A stretch of 44,087 bases of DNA from Olavius sp. associated proteobacterium Delta 1 (GTDB taxonomy: Bacteria; Desulfobacterota; Desulfobacteria; Desulfobacterales; JAFDCJ01): NCBI GenBank assembly GCA_902749685.1, contig CACVKW010001536.1:1-44087 (forward strand), given 5' to 3'. Positions 7,989 to 15,994 of this stretch are shown here, in pieces. Every line of letters starts with the position of its first letter. The stretch's first letter is position 1. Made by a program: the position numbers and the translations under genes. The notes under the pieces were generated by a model. That model saw only the letters and a program-made list of their open reading frames with translations. It was not told the origin of the DNA and searched no databases.

Positions 7989-8016
7989 GGCCTGGCCTGA
8001 TTTTTCAGGCCAGGCC
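7989..8016. terminator. Perfect 12-bp hairpin, possible terminator
   Basis: GGCCTGGCCTGA and TCAGGCCAGGCC are perfect inverted repeats around TTTT. There is no U-rich tail on either strand, so it is not a classical intrinsic terminator. Its position 150 bp after the Cys-rich gene fits transcript-end processing. Nothing else is recognised in the surrounding gap 7839-8276. Confidence 0.5.
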
Positions 8017-8276
8017 AATATGCGCCACCGATTGCTCGAAAAAGTCCCTCCATATCTGAATTTTACACGCAAATAATCCTCATTGACGTTTAAAATCAAG
8101 TTATCGCAATTGACCTGGTGCGGTGATTGTTGCGTTAAAATTCAGGTATCGCTTATGATGTTTCAATGGAAATCAGCCTGGTCGTGGCGTTCTGCGTCTT
8201 GACTTTGCCGGCTGCTTTTTTTATATCTTGCTGCAGCACCAAACCATCTTATTTTTCGCGATACAGGGGTCAAGAT

Positions 8277-8891
8277 ATGAAAATGCAGCAAAAAGATAAG
8301 CCTGCCTTAATCGTGATCGACATGGTGAAGGATAATTTCGATGATTCCCGGAAATTGCCCATTACCCCGCTTGCCAGGAAGACCATTGCGCCGCTGAATC
8401 ATTTGAGTAAGCTCTTTCGTGAGCAAGGGTGGCCGGTTGTATTCTCGACCGATGCCTTCCAGCCTGATGACTTTATCTTTCAAAGCCGTATGCATCCCCA
8501 TTCGCTTGCCGGCACCCGGGGGGCCGAGGTAATCAATGAACTGGATCGAAGCAGTGATGATCTGTGGCTTCCCAAGCCCAGATTTTCGGCTTTTTTTCAA
8601 ACCGAATTGGAATTGTGGTTGCGTGAACGGGACGTAACGCTTTGTGCAGTTGGGGGTATTTCCACTCACTTTTGTGTTCTGACCACCGTTATGGATGCGA
8701 TCTGTCATGACTTTAAAGCCGTGCTGCTCGAGGATTGTTCGGCGGCATATTCCGATGAGGTTCATGAGCAAACCCTGAATGGCTACCGGCGCAATCCGCT
8801 CTATCCGTTGCTGAAAGTTGCAACCTCCGGCGAACTGTTAGAAATGATGAACCTTAGGAATAATTCTTCATCCGTCATTCTTCATTCCTAA
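8277..8891 (+). CDS. Isochorismatase-family cysteine hydrolase
   Basis: Starting at the ATG at 8277 (AGGGG seven bases upstream) gives 204 residues, normal for this family. The catalytic triad is visible as D15 (LIVIDM), K100 (PKPRFSAF) and C133 (STHFCVLTT), with the usual GGI-STH cis-peptide region before the cysteine. Family members hydrolyse amides or related bonds, such as nicotinamide or N-carbamoyl compounds; the substrate cannot be inferred here. A frame upstream to 8166 would add 37 residues resembling a hydrophobic leader but has no ribosome site, so I reject it. The last residues (about 192-204) are encoded by repeat-like DNA. It converges with pspC, overlapping by four bases. Confidence 0.88.
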   Translation: MKMQQKDKPALIVIDMVKDNFDDSRKLPITPLARKTIAPLNHLSKLFREQGWPVVFSTDAFQPDDFIFQSRMHPHSLAGTRGAEVINELDRSSDDLWLPKPRFSAFFQTELELWLRERDVTLCAVGGISTHFCVLTTVMDAICHDFKAVLLEDCSAAYSDEVHEQTLNGYRRNPLYPLLKVATSGELLEMMNLRNNSSSVILHS

Positions 8892-8893
8892 GG
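8852..8893. terminator. Convergent-gene hairpin with 10-bp perfect arms
   Basis: CCTTAGGAAT (8852-8861) and ATTCCTAAGG (8884-8893) are perfect inverted repeats around a 22-base loop containing ATTCTTC-like words. It covers the stop codons of both the hydrolase and pspC, and so could end transcription on both strands. The loop words link it to the heptad arrays elsewhere. Confidence 0.55.
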
Positions 8894-9271
8894 GTCCAGT
8901 TTAGATTCCCAATCAAACTCCCGGGTGGTTACGATATGTTCCATGCGTTGGAGCCGGCGTTCCAGGTTTTCAAATCTTCTCTTCAATCGCCGGGCCGCCA
9001 TGCGGCGGGAGTGGGTGTAGCTGTCGTAGAATTCCTGCTCAGCCTCAGTCTCTAGGGGGACGACCGGTGCAGGTTTCATCAGCAGGGTTGCGATTAAATA
9101 TAGGCCGATCGCCGGCCAGAAACCTGAAACCAATAGAAAAATGATGGCAATCGCTCTGGCCCAGAACACCGAGAAATCAAAATGTTCGGCCAACCCCCGG
9201 CACACACCGAAAATTACACCGTTGCGTGAACGGTATACTCCGTCGCGGGATAAATTGTCATAAATTTTCAT
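8888..9271 (-). CDS. PspC-domain phage-shock membrane protein
   Basis: The ATG at 9271 gives 127 residues beginning MKIYDNLSRDGVYRS. The PspC domain is clear: RSRNGVIFGVCRGLAEHFD is followed by a membrane pair (FWARAIAIIFLLVSGF and IGLYLIATLLM). A basic, coiled-coil-like tail (RRMAARRLKRRFENLERRLQ) follows, as in proteobacterial PspC. PspC senses inner-membrane stress with PspB and controls PspA/PspF. The start overlaps the end of pspB by 14 bp, and an AAAGGGA site lies upstream inside pspB. The longer frame to 9343 is pspB DNA read in another frame. Confidence 0.9.
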   Translation of the reverse strand: MKIYDNLSRDGVYRSRNGVIFGVCRGLAEHFDFSVFWARAIAIIFLLVSGFWPAIGLYLIATLLMKPAPVVPLETEAEQEFYDSYTHSRRMAARRLKRRFENLERRLQRMEHIVTTREFDWESKLDP

Positions 9272-9506
9272 GGTGACGATCCCTTTTATCACGATCCAGC
9301 AAAATGGTCTCCAGTGTTTCCACTCTCTCCTCCATGCGTCCAAGACCCTGGTATATTTCCTGGATAATTTTGGAGTCTTCGGCCTGATCCTTGCGAGTAG
9401 CGCCGCCTCTTAAAAGTTTGATGGAGATCACAATCGTTCCCCCGATGACGGCCGGTATCAGCACGAAGCTTCCAAAAACGATGGCAACAATCAATGCTTC
9501 TTTCAT
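9258..9506 (-). CDS. PspB-like phage-shock protein
   Basis: This 82-residue protein has one N-terminal membrane helix (about 4-30, VAIVFGSFVLIPAVIGGTIV) and a cytoplasmic coiled coil (GLGRMEERVETLETILLD), the architecture of PspB. It lies between pspA and pspC and overlaps pspC. Together with PspC it would relay membrane stress to PspA. Sequence identity to enterobacterial PspB is low by eye, so the call rests on size, topology and position. A 169-bp gap separates it from pspA. Confidence 0.8.
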   Translation of the reverse strand: MKEALIVAIVFGSFVLIPAVIGGTIVISIKLLRGGATRKDQAEDSKIIQEIYQGLGRMEERVETLETILLDRDKRDRHHENL

Positions 9507-9626
9507 TTTCGATTTCCAGATTGTGAAAATAATTTGAAACCAATTCGTGCCCGTTTTAATTTTCGGATGGGCACGAACTAGGATCCTGCTCTTTTCGCCA
9601 CTTCATCAAATACAGCAGGGAGAATA

Positions 9627-9684
9627 AATAAAATTGACAGTATACCACAAATATTAAATATTCAATCTTCAATATTCAATTCTC
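9627..9684. repeat. Leader-like 20-mer plus heptad array, between pspA and pspB
   Basis: Positions 9627-9646 (AATAAAATTGACAGTATACC) are one of three near-identical copies in this window. From 9657 come four 7-bp words (AATATTC, AATCTTC, AATATTC, AATTCTC). The pspA stop codon (9676-9678 on the - strand) lies within the third and fourth words. Confidence 0.75.
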
Positions 9685-10362
9685 CGGGGGTGTGTCATCT
9701 TTTTTCCCCGGGCCCGGGGCTTTTAACGCCTTCAGTTCACGTTCGATTTCTTCATCAACCGAAAGTCTTTCCAATTCCTCTTCCAGGGAGGTGGATTTAC
9801 CATAATTAACCAGATCGGCTTCGGCTTCCATGCGTTCGATGCGGTTTTCCAACTCATCGAATTTCATCAAGGTTTCGGTGCTGTCAACACGCTGAATTTC
9901 TTTCTGAGCCTGAATTTTGCGCTCGGCATGGATATGGCGCTGAACCAGCAACCGCTGTTTGTCGCGGGCTGACTTTAATTTTTCCTCGAGTTGTCGAATA
10001 TCATTTTGGTACTGCTCGATTAGAAGGTCATGCTCGGACCTTTCATTCTCAAGTGTTTCGGTTTGGCGGGAGAATTTTCGCTTTTCAATCAGCGCTTCCC
10101 GGGCCAGATCATCTCTGTCCATTTTGACGGCAAGTTCAGCTTTCTCTTCCCAGTAGCGCGCCCTGGCCTGCAAACCTTCGAACTGGCGCTCTATTTTTTT
10201 GCTGCCGGCCATAACCCCGGCACACGCTGTTTTAATTTCAACCAGCGTGTCTTCCATTTCCCTGATCATCAGTCTAATCAATTTTTCCGGATCTTCTGCC
10301 TTGTCGAGCATGGCACTGATATTAGAACTGATGATATCGCGGAATCGAGTGAAAATACCCAT
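9676..10362 (-). CDS. PspA/IM30 family phage-shock protein
   Basis: The 228-residue protein is an all-helical ESCRT-III-like member of the PspA family. The start MGIFTRFRDIISSNISAMLD is the membrane-binding amphipathic helix, followed by DKAEDPEKLIRLMIREMEDT, typical of family helix 1. Long coiled coils fill residues 60-190 and a Pro-rich acidic tail closes it. PspA binds stressed inner membrane and inhibits PspF. A clear sigma-54 promoter lies about 47-61 bp upstream and an AGGTAA-type site precedes the ATG. It heads the pspA-pspB-pspC group, divergent from pspF. The stop codon is embedded in a heptad array. Confidence 0.93.
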   Translation of the reverse strand: MGIFTRFRDIISSNISAMLDKAEDPEKLIRLMIREMEDTLVEIKTACAGVMAGSKKIERQFEGLQARARYWEEKAELAVKMDRDDLAREALIEKRKFSRQTETLENERSEHDLLIEQYQNDIRQLEEKLKSARDKQRLLVQRHIHAERKIQAQKEIQRVDSTETLMKFDELENRIERMEAEADLVNYGKSTSLEEELERLSVDEEIERELKALKAPGPGKKDDTPPEN

Positions 10363-10408
10363 AAGATTACCTCCAATATTTACTTTACCGTTTTTACGGT
10401 TTGCAGGA

Positions 10409-10423
10409 GCATAAAATATGCCA
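10409..10423 (-). promoter_or_regulatory. Sigma-54 promoter of pspA
   Basis: Read on the - strand the sequence is TGGCATATTTTATGC, with invariant GG and GC at the right spacing. Transcription would begin near 10397 and give a leader of about 35 bases before pspA. PspF encoded next door is the expected activator. Confidence 0.78.
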
Positions 10424-10469
10424 ATTATTTTCTTTCGGTTAACCTCTTGAAACTAAAAGGTTTATTTTC

Positions 10470-10515
10470 TTGACAAACAGATCGGGCCTATGGTAAAAAA
10501 TGCTATTCAATAGCA
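10470..10515 (+). promoter_or_regulatory. Candidate pspF promoter with overlapping palindrome
   Basis: TTGACA (10470-10475) and TAAAAA (10494-10499) are 18 bp apart, a plausible sigma-70 promoter for pspF. A perfect 15-bp palindrome TGCTATTCAATAGCA (10501-10515) covers the predicted start site. It could be an operator or a PspF site shared with the divergent pspA promoter. Confidence 0.4.
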
Positions 10516-10569
10516 AAAAAGGCCACATATTGGTTTCTTATCTAAACGTTCAACTGATTGAACTCTGAG

Positions 10570-10611
10570 CCCTAGACCCTAGACCTTAAACCCTAAACCC
10601 TGAACCTTGAA
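10570..10611. repeat. CCCTAAA-type heptad array next to the pspF start
   Basis: Six consecutive 7-bp words (CCCTAGA twice, CCTTAAA, CCCTAAA, CCCTGAA, CCTTGAA) end two bases before the pspF ATG. They occupy the place of a ribosome site; no purine-rich Shine-Dalgarno sequence is left. The resemblance to plant telomere repeats is surely chance. Confidence 0.85.
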
Positions 10612-10613
10612 TT

Positions 10614-11657
10614 ATGAAACCTAACCCGGAAAGACATTACCGCAGAAGAACTCCCAGCGGAGCCAGCGAAGCCCTGGGTCAATCCGAAGTATTTCTGGAA
10701 TTTCAGGAACGTCTGTCCCGGGTGGCACCTGTTAATCGCCCGGTACTTCTATTGGGCGAGCGCGGCACTGGCAAAGAATTGGCGGCCAACCGTCTGCATT
10801 ATCTTTCAAAGCGGTGGCAGGGAGCATTTCTGACCCTTAATTGTTCGGCCCTTTCGTCCTCTCTGATTGAATCGGAACTATTTGGATTTGAAAAAGGTGC
10901 ATTTACCGGAGCCGCCCAGCGACGCATCGGCCGGTTTGAAGCCGCGGACAATGGCACGCTGTTTTTGGATGAAATCGGCAATATTCCCATGGAAGTTCAG
11001 GAAAAAATATTGCGGGTAGTGGAATACAATGCCTTCGAGCGGGTGGGCAGTTCGGAAAGCATTGAAGTCGATGTGCGTATAATCGCTGCCACCAATGCCG
11101 ACGTAAAAGCCCTGGCTGCCAGGAATATGTTCAAAGAAGATCTACTGGACCGGCTTTCCTTCGAAGTGCTGGTCGTGCCGCCCTTGCGGGAGCGGGGCGA
11201 AGATATTCTGTTGTTGGCCAAATATTTTGCCGGTCATATGGCGATCGAACTGGAGCGGGAAGAAATACCGCAATTTAGCCCGCAAGCTGTCCGCGCCCTG
11301 GAAGTGCATCAATGGCCCGGCAATGTGCGGGAACTAAAAAATGTAGTGGAACGGGCGGTGTATCGATCGCAATCGACAACGATATCCGAAGTCGAATTCG
11401 ATCCGTTCTCATCGCCCTATCAGAAAAAGCCGCCTGAAATGGCAACTGATGATGCAAATCAGGAAAAAAATTCCGCCGGAACCGGGGACCTGATGGGTAG
11501 GCCGTTGAAAACGGCTGTGCGGGATCTGAAAGTCCTAATGCTCGAAAATGCCCTGCAGCAAGCGAAATTTAACCAGAAAAAAGCAGCCCAAATTTTGGGG
11601 CTGACCTATCACCAATTCAGGGGACTGTACCGCCAATACCGTAAGAATGAAGATTGA
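10614..11657 (+). CDS. PspF-like sigma-54 activator
   Basis: This 347-residue AAA+ activator has no N-terminal receiver or sensor domain, as in PspF. Motifs are Walker A GERGTGKE (48-55), the sigma-54 contact loop GAFTGA (95-100), Walker B LFLDE (116-120), the arginine-finger region near FKEDLLDRLS, and WPGNVREL. A linker of about 40 residues leads to a Fis-type helix-turn-helix (NQKKAAQILGLTYHQFRGLY). It should open the sigma-54 promoter of pspA and be held inactive by PspA. The ATG directly follows a heptad array, without a normal ribosome site. The final codons and TGA stop are supplied by the next word array. Confidence 0.92.
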   Translation: MKPNPERHYRRRTPSGASEALGQSEVFLEFQERLSRVAPVNRPVLLLGERGTGKELAANRLHYLSKRWQGAFLTLNCSALSSSLIESELFGFEKGAFTGAAQRRIGRFEAADNGTLFLDEIGNIPMEVQEKILRVVEYNAFERVGSSESIEVDVRIIAATNADVKALAARNMFKEDLLDRLSFEVLVVPPLRERGEDILLLAKYFAGHMAIELEREEIPQFSPQAVRALEVHQWPGNVRELKNVVERAVYRSQSTTISEVEFDPFSSPYQKKPPEMATDDANQEKNSAGTGDLMGRPLKTAVRDLKVLMLENALQQAKFNQKKAAQILGLTYHQFRGLYRQYRKNED

Positions 11658-11751
11658 AGAATGAAGATTTAAGGCATGCTATCGATTTAAATGGTTCAAT
11701 CGTTGTCAGAGCGAAGCGACTACCACCCTTCTTCATCTTTCATTCGTCTTT
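11644..11751. repeat. GAAGATT arms around a GAGCGAAGCGAC core
   Basis: The left arm (11649-11669) is three GAAGATT/GAAGAAT heptads and the right arm (about 11728-11751) is their complement (CTTCTTC, ATCTTTC, ATTCGTC). Between them GAGCGAAGCGAC (11709-11720) resembles cores at 29967 and 42303. The left arm contains the pspF stop codon and the right arm the rhodanese stop codon on the other strand. Confidence 0.8.
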
Positions 11752-12123
11752 AGCCGTTCCAAACAGTTTCCAGGCCACCATCCCCCATGTCAGGTTGTAT
11801 ATTTGCTTGAATCCGCGCCTTTTAAGGCGGTGGGCAACCAGGGGTGAGCGGTGACCGGTCATGCAGATCACGATCAGCGGGTTTTCTTTGCTTCCGCCAG
11901 GCAACGCATTGATATCAACTATCAGTTCGGGCTTATTTACGGCGCCGTTTATATGAAACCAGTTATATTCCCAGGGGGTACGGACGTCGATGAGAAGGAG
12001 TTGATTGCCTTTTTCTTTGAGCATTCGCTTCAAATGCCAGGGAAATAGGGGCTTCACCCCGGCTAAATACCACCCAACATCCCAAGCGATTAAAAGGAGG
12101 ATTATAATGATAACGGTCGCCAT
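11740..12123 (-). CDS. Membrane-anchored rhodanese-like sulfurtransferase
   Basis: A membrane anchor (about 3-21, IIIILLLIAWDVGWYLAG) precedes a single rhodanese domain. LLIDVRTPWEYNWFHINGAVN is the family's N-terminal signature, and the active-site loop CMTGHRS places the catalytic cysteine at C87. The enzyme would transfer sulfane sulfur. E. coli pspE, the last gene of its psp operon, is a single-domain exported rhodanese, so this gene next to pspF may be the functional counterpart. It is convergent with pspF rather than in the operon. No good ribosome site precedes the ATG, so the start is slightly uncertain. Confidence 0.88.
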   Translation of the reverse strand: MATVIIIILLLIAWDVGWYLAGVKPLFPWHLKRMLKEKGNQLLLIDVRTPWEYNWFHINGAVNKPELIVDINALPGGSKENPLIVICMTGHRSPLVAHRLKRRGFKQIYNLTWGMVAWKLFGTAKDE

Positions 12124-12167
12124 CTGATAAAGAAATAATCGTAACGATTAAAATATTTGAGAGAAGC

Positions 12168-12266
12168 CACAAATTAACACGAATTTTCACGAAATTTATT
12201 TTTTCAATATAAGTCCTCTGTTGTTGACTCTATCAATAATTCGTGATTATTCGTGTCAATTCGTGG
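12168..12266. repeat. Paired decamer arrays (CACGAATTTT type)
   Basis: Left arm 12168-12197 is three 10-bp words (CACAAATTAA, CACGAATTTT, CACGAAATTT). Right arm 12236-12265 is three complementary 10-bp words (ATAATTCGTG, ATTATTCGTG, TCAATTCGTG). This is the only locus I see with a 10-bp pitch. A single-arm relative (ATTCGTG words) follows rmuC at 17390-17417. Confidence 0.8.
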
Positions 12267-12336
12267 TTAAATAATTTTTAAAAGGCTAAAATCAGATAAA
12301 TATTAGAATCCGGCAGATTTAGACCTAAAATCTGAA

Positions 12337-12395
12337 AATAAAATCGACAGAATACCTTAAATATTCAATCAACAATCAACAATCTTCAATATTAA
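12337..12395. repeat. Leader-like 20-mer plus AATCTTC heptad array
   Basis: AATAAAATCGACAGAATACC (12337-12356) matches the copies at 9627 and 23642. Three bases later five 7-bp words begin (AATATTC, AATCAAC twice, AATCTTC, AATATTA). The array runs directly into the TGA stop of the flavoprotein gene on the - strand. Confidence 0.8.
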
Positions 12396-12396
12396 T

Positions 12397-14313
12397 TCAT
12401 ATCCTTCTTCCCAGCACCGCACTTTCGTAGATGGCTTCTTTTGCATTGCGGGGTTCCAGGCAATCGCCGACCTGATAAAGTTTGTAGCCCAAGGATTTTA
12501 TTTTGTCATAAAGCCGGGTGTCGGGGCGGGTGCCGATCGCAATGACTACTTTATCGGTTTCAATAAATTGCTCCGGCTGGTCTTTGTTGGCGACGATGAC
12601 GCCGTTTCCTTCAATTTTTAACAATCGGGTGTCTGTTAAGATGGTGGTATTATATTTTTTCAGACGCTTGAGGATAATTTTTTTGGTCATGGCTTCCAAA
12701 CCTCTGCCTATTTTGGGCAGCATTTCAATTACCGTCGTTGCACAACCGTATTCGGCCAGATGAAGTGCCAGTTCCAGACCGGTAGGCCCTCCGCCGATCA
12801 CCACGACGTTTCTAAAATGCGGCGAGCCACCGATTAATACATCTTCATAGGTGAGTACAATATCATTGTCAATGCCCTCAACTGAAGGGAGTACGGGCAA
12901 CGACCCGGTAGCCAGGACCACAACATCCGGTTGGATGGCTTGGATGTCCTGGACGTTAACTTCATGATTCAAATGGCATTGGACACCAAATAATTCAGCC
13001 TGCTTTTTCTGGAAACGAATCAGAGTGCGAAGTTCTGATTTATGGCCCGGGGTGCTGCCGGGAACCAACTGCCCGCCGAGTTCACTTCGCTTTTCATAAA
13101 CATGTACGGTGTGACCGCGTTTGGCGGCCACCCAGGCGACATTCAGGCCACCCGGTCCTCCACCGATGACCATAACTTTTTTAGGATTGTCGGTCGGGAT
13201 GAAAGCCATTTCCTTTTCGCGACCCAGCATCGGATTCACCAAACACTCGATGCGGCCCCTTTTGAAAATCGATTGCATGCAGGTATTGCAGGCAATGCAG
13301 GTGCGGATTTCATCCAATCTGCCTTCGCGCGCTTTATTCGGCAATTCCGGGTCCGCCAGCAACCCGCGGCCGATACAAACCAAATCGGCTTTGTTCTGCT
13401 CAATGATCTCATTGGCAATCAAAGGATCATTTATTCTGCCGACCGTCATTACGGGAATATCCAGGACCCTTTTCACCTGATTGGCAGATTCAACCAGGCA
13501 GGCTTTTTCCATGAACATCGGCTGACAGATCCATTCCGGCGTCACATCGTTACCGGCGGAAACCTGAACGACATCGATGCCGGCCGGCACTAGAATTTTT
13601 AAGATTTCTATGCTCTGCTCGGTTGTCAGACCGCTGTCGACATATTCTTCGGCGCTTATCTTAAAGGAAATGGGAATTTTCGGGCCCAGGCGGTTACGAA
13701 TCTCTTCAACGATTTCCCTGGCAAAGCGGGATCTGCCGGCCACATCCCCACCGTATTCATCTTCGCGGATGTTGGAAAATTGTGATAAAAATTGATTCAC
13801 CAGATACCCGTGGGCGCCGTGGATTTCGATCAATTCAAATCCTGCCTGACAAGCCCTGTGAGCGGCATCACCGAATTTTTGTACCAGCTGTTGAATGCCA
13901 TCGACCGTTAGCGGTTCCACCTCGCCGCGAATAGTGGGGCACGGCAGCGGGGAAGGCGCCACGGGTTTGCTGTTGATAACTTTAACCGATGTTTGGCGGC
14001 CCCCATGGTGGATCTGGATGGCGGGAACAGTCCCTTCTTCCTTCATGGCCCGGGCGATCTTTGACAACCCATCAATAAAACGGTCATCGTAAATCACGGC
14101 CTGATGGGAGGATACTACACCTTCAGGAGAGACGGCGCAGGCTTCCATAATAACCATGGCCGGTCCGCCGGCTGCTCTTCGTCGATAATGCTCTACCGTC
14201 GTGTCTGATATACTGCCGTCAATTCCTACCAAAAAGGAAGCCAGTGCCGGCATTACAATCCGATTATTTAAAGATATATTTTTTATCGTAAAAGGGGAAA
14301 AAAGCTTGTCCAT
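12397..14313 (-). CDS. FMN/FAD/4Fe-4S oxidoreductase of the 2,4-dienoyl-CoA reductase (old yellow enzyme) family
   Basis: I start at 14313 because GGAGG lies eight bases upstream; the longer frame adds eight residues without support. The 638-residue enzyme has an N-terminal OYE TIM barrel (about 1-330; IVMPALAS, IEIHGAHGYLVNQFLSQFSN). A Cys cluster for 4Fe-4S (RTCIACNTCMQ and a later IECLVNP) lies around 335-355. An FAD-binding fold (VIGGGPGG, about 384) and an NAD(P)-binding fold (VIGGGPTG, about 504) follow. This matches FadH, enoate reductases and related dehydrogenases. Substrate is not predictable; reduction of unsaturated acyl-CoA or other enones is possible. It stands alone, beside a pseudogene. 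Confidence 0.9.
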   Translation of the reverse strand: MDKLFSPFTIKNISLNNRIVMPALASFLVGIDGSISDTTVEHYRRRAAGGPAMVIMEACAVSPEGVVSSHQAVIYDDRFIDGLSKIARAMKEEGTVPAIQIHHGGRQTSVKVINSKPVAPSPLPCPTIRGEVEPLTVDGIQQLVQKFGDAAHRACQAGFELIEIHGAHGYLVNQFLSQFSNIREDEYGGDVAGRSRFAREIVEEIRNRLGPKIPISFKISAEEYVDSGLTTEQSIEILKILVPAGIDVVQVSAGNDVTPEWICQPMFMEKACLVESANQVKRVLDIPVMTVGRINDPLIANEIIEQNKADLVCIGRGLLADPELPNKAREGRLDEIRTCIACNTCMQSIFKRGRIECLVNPMLGREKEMAFIPTDNPKKVMVIGGGPGGLNVAWVAAKRGHTVHVYEKRSELGGQLVPGSTPGHKSELRTLIRFQKKQAELFGVQCHLNHEVNVQDIQAIQPDVVVLATGSLPVLPSVEGIDNDIVLTYEDVLIGGSPHFRNVVVIGGGPTGLELALHLAEYGCATTVIEMLPKIGRGLEAMTKKIILKRLKKYNTTILTDTRLLKIEGNGVIVANKDQPEQFIETDKVVIAIGTRPDTRLYDKIKSLGYKLYQVGDCLEPRNAKEAIYESAVLGRRI

Positions 14314-14393
14314 AACCCTTTCCTCCACCATAATCATGGTGCTGATTTTTAAGGGCGTCCTATAGCTTATTGCGGCATTAAAATCAATGTTCC

Positions 14394-15411
14394 TTAGCCC
14401 GAATTTATTATTTCTTCACGATTCATCATCTGCTTGCGGAATTTTCCGGTGTTAAATAAGGCCGCCTGGTCAAAGGATCGGGCAAAAATCATTTGCCGCG
14501 TTTCTTTAACCGCTTCTGTCTGGATATCGTCCCACCACAAGGATGGATCATTTTTAATAATAACGGGAAGGGTGCGCTTCATCAGGTGGCTCGAATTAAG
14601 GGCCGTGTAATCGTCATCTCCCAATTCATCGGCCATGGTATTTTCCATGATGTACGATAAGAGCATGGAAAAAATAGTGGGCGCCACATCAGTTATTTGA
14701 TGATCCCCATTCCAATGTTGCAGGATCTTTAAGGCTTTTTCGTGAGTTGATGAACTTTGCAGGATTCTGTCCGCTTTCAATGTGTTTAATATTTCGGCGG
14801 TTACTTCTGCAAATACCATTGAGATGCGATCCGTATTCATCTTTTTAGTTGATTCAACCGACCAGATCGCTTCCCGTTTGTGCAACCGTGTCATCGACTT
14901 CATTTAGAATGGGTCCTTGGCGTGAGCTGCGCACTTCAAAATTAACGTTTTTACTCCCTTTGACCCTGATCGTCTCCTGCCGGATTTTCAAATCATCCCA
15001 GTGATCAATGAACCACACCTGATTTGGATTCTCCGGATTGAGGCGTTCTTTATTAAAATCCACATCATCCTTTTCAAACATCGTCAGGCCCCAGGCCGCA
15101 AAGTGGTTATGCCCGATGAGCGCAAACGGAACACCGGCGGCATGATTTCCGTAAAAGCCGAATCCCGGACATTCCAGATGCGCCTCATACCAAACCGACG
15201 GCTGGGCATATACCATGTGGGTGTCATTGGCAAGACTGACCTCGACTTCTTCCTGCAGGCCTGCAAGGGTCAGCCGGCCCGAGTATTGGGGCTGCAGACT
15301 ATAAAGATACATCAGGCCGCCCAGCAATGCGGAAGGAATGACAATGAGCAGGGCCAGCAAAATTTTGTAAACCGGATTTATACCTTAGCCGGCCGAAGAA
15401 TTTGATTTCAT
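14394..15411 (-). pseudogene. Decayed penicillin-acylase-family gene
   Basis: Fragments of an N-terminal-nucleophile amidase, normally about 800 residues, remain. An ATG at 15411 with AGGACAGG upstream starts MKSNSSAG, followed at once by an in-frame TAA (15385-15387). The signal anchor and PQYSGRLTLAGLQEEVEV then jump directly to LANDTHM, so some 200 residues including the catalytic N-terminal serine (usually SNNW) are missing. After GPILNEVDDT the frame changes near 14870 and another block is missing. The sequence resumes in a second frame (ALKILQHWNGDHQITDVAPT, WWDDIQTEAVKET) and stops early without the C-terminal domain. At least four lesions make it non-functional. Confidence 0.85.
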
Positions 15412-15855
15412 ATTGCCTGTCCTAAAATTTTTTCTGCCATTGCTGTCCATTCTATCTCCGGTATTAATTCTAAGTTAGAATCTCAATTATTAATTTTCAG
15501 CAATTTATGAAAAAATTTATTTATAGGGAAAATGCGGAAATTATCCTGGAGGTCTTCTGATTTCCAATGATTGATTATTGGGGTTTCAATTCACTCTGAT
15601 TCTGGTATAGTCATTTAGCTTTACTATTTGTGTCCCCAAAACTTTGTTAAAGATATTTCTAATTAATGTAGCGTGCTTCCCACCCGCCATTCCGGCGCAG
15701 TCCGGAATCCAGGCGGCTTTAAACTGCATAACAGCCTGCGCAGGAGAGACAATCATTTTGTAGATTATTGGTATTAATCAACACTAGCATGACCGGCACC
15801 GATCTGTCATTGTTTTTTTTCGCCGGAGTTCGGATTTCTATTTTTGTATTGGTGC
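15412..15855. other. Intergenic region with an ATTCCGG hairpin
   Basis: No credible gene is seen. ATTCCGG (15689-15695) and CCGGAAT (15702-15708) form a perfect stem around CGCAGT, inside a phrase similar to the common intergenic element that reads roughly CATTCCGGCGCAGGCCGGAAT. The rest is AT-rich and unremarkable. Confidence 0.6.
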
Positions 15856-15884
15856 TTGACGCTCGAGCCGCAGTTCTCTATAAT
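15856..15884 (+). promoter_or_regulatory. Sigma-70 promoter of rmuC
   Basis: TTGACG (15856-15861) and a perfect TATAAT (15879-15884) are separated by exactly 17 bp. Transcription would start near 15891, giving a leader of about 100 bases. Confidence 0.75.
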
Positions 15885-15994
15885 CGCTGAATCGGGGAAA
15901 AACCACGTATTTTTAGTATGTTATCGACAGTGCCATGGGGCGCGTGATGCGTCTGTTCCGATACGCGGTTGAAAAATTATCAAGGAAGGACACG

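Noticed and set aside
8166..8276. Upstream extension of the hydrolase that looks like a hydrophobic signal
   Set aside because: It has no ribosome site, while the ATG at 8277 has a good one and gives the normal family start.
10570..10611. Telomere-like CCCTAAA repeats
   Set aside because: The gene content is bacterial, and the words are one of many heptad types found here.
12093..12127. AAGGAGG followed by ATG on the + strand
   Set aside because: The frame ends after six codons, and the sequence is the reverse of the rhodanese membrane anchor.
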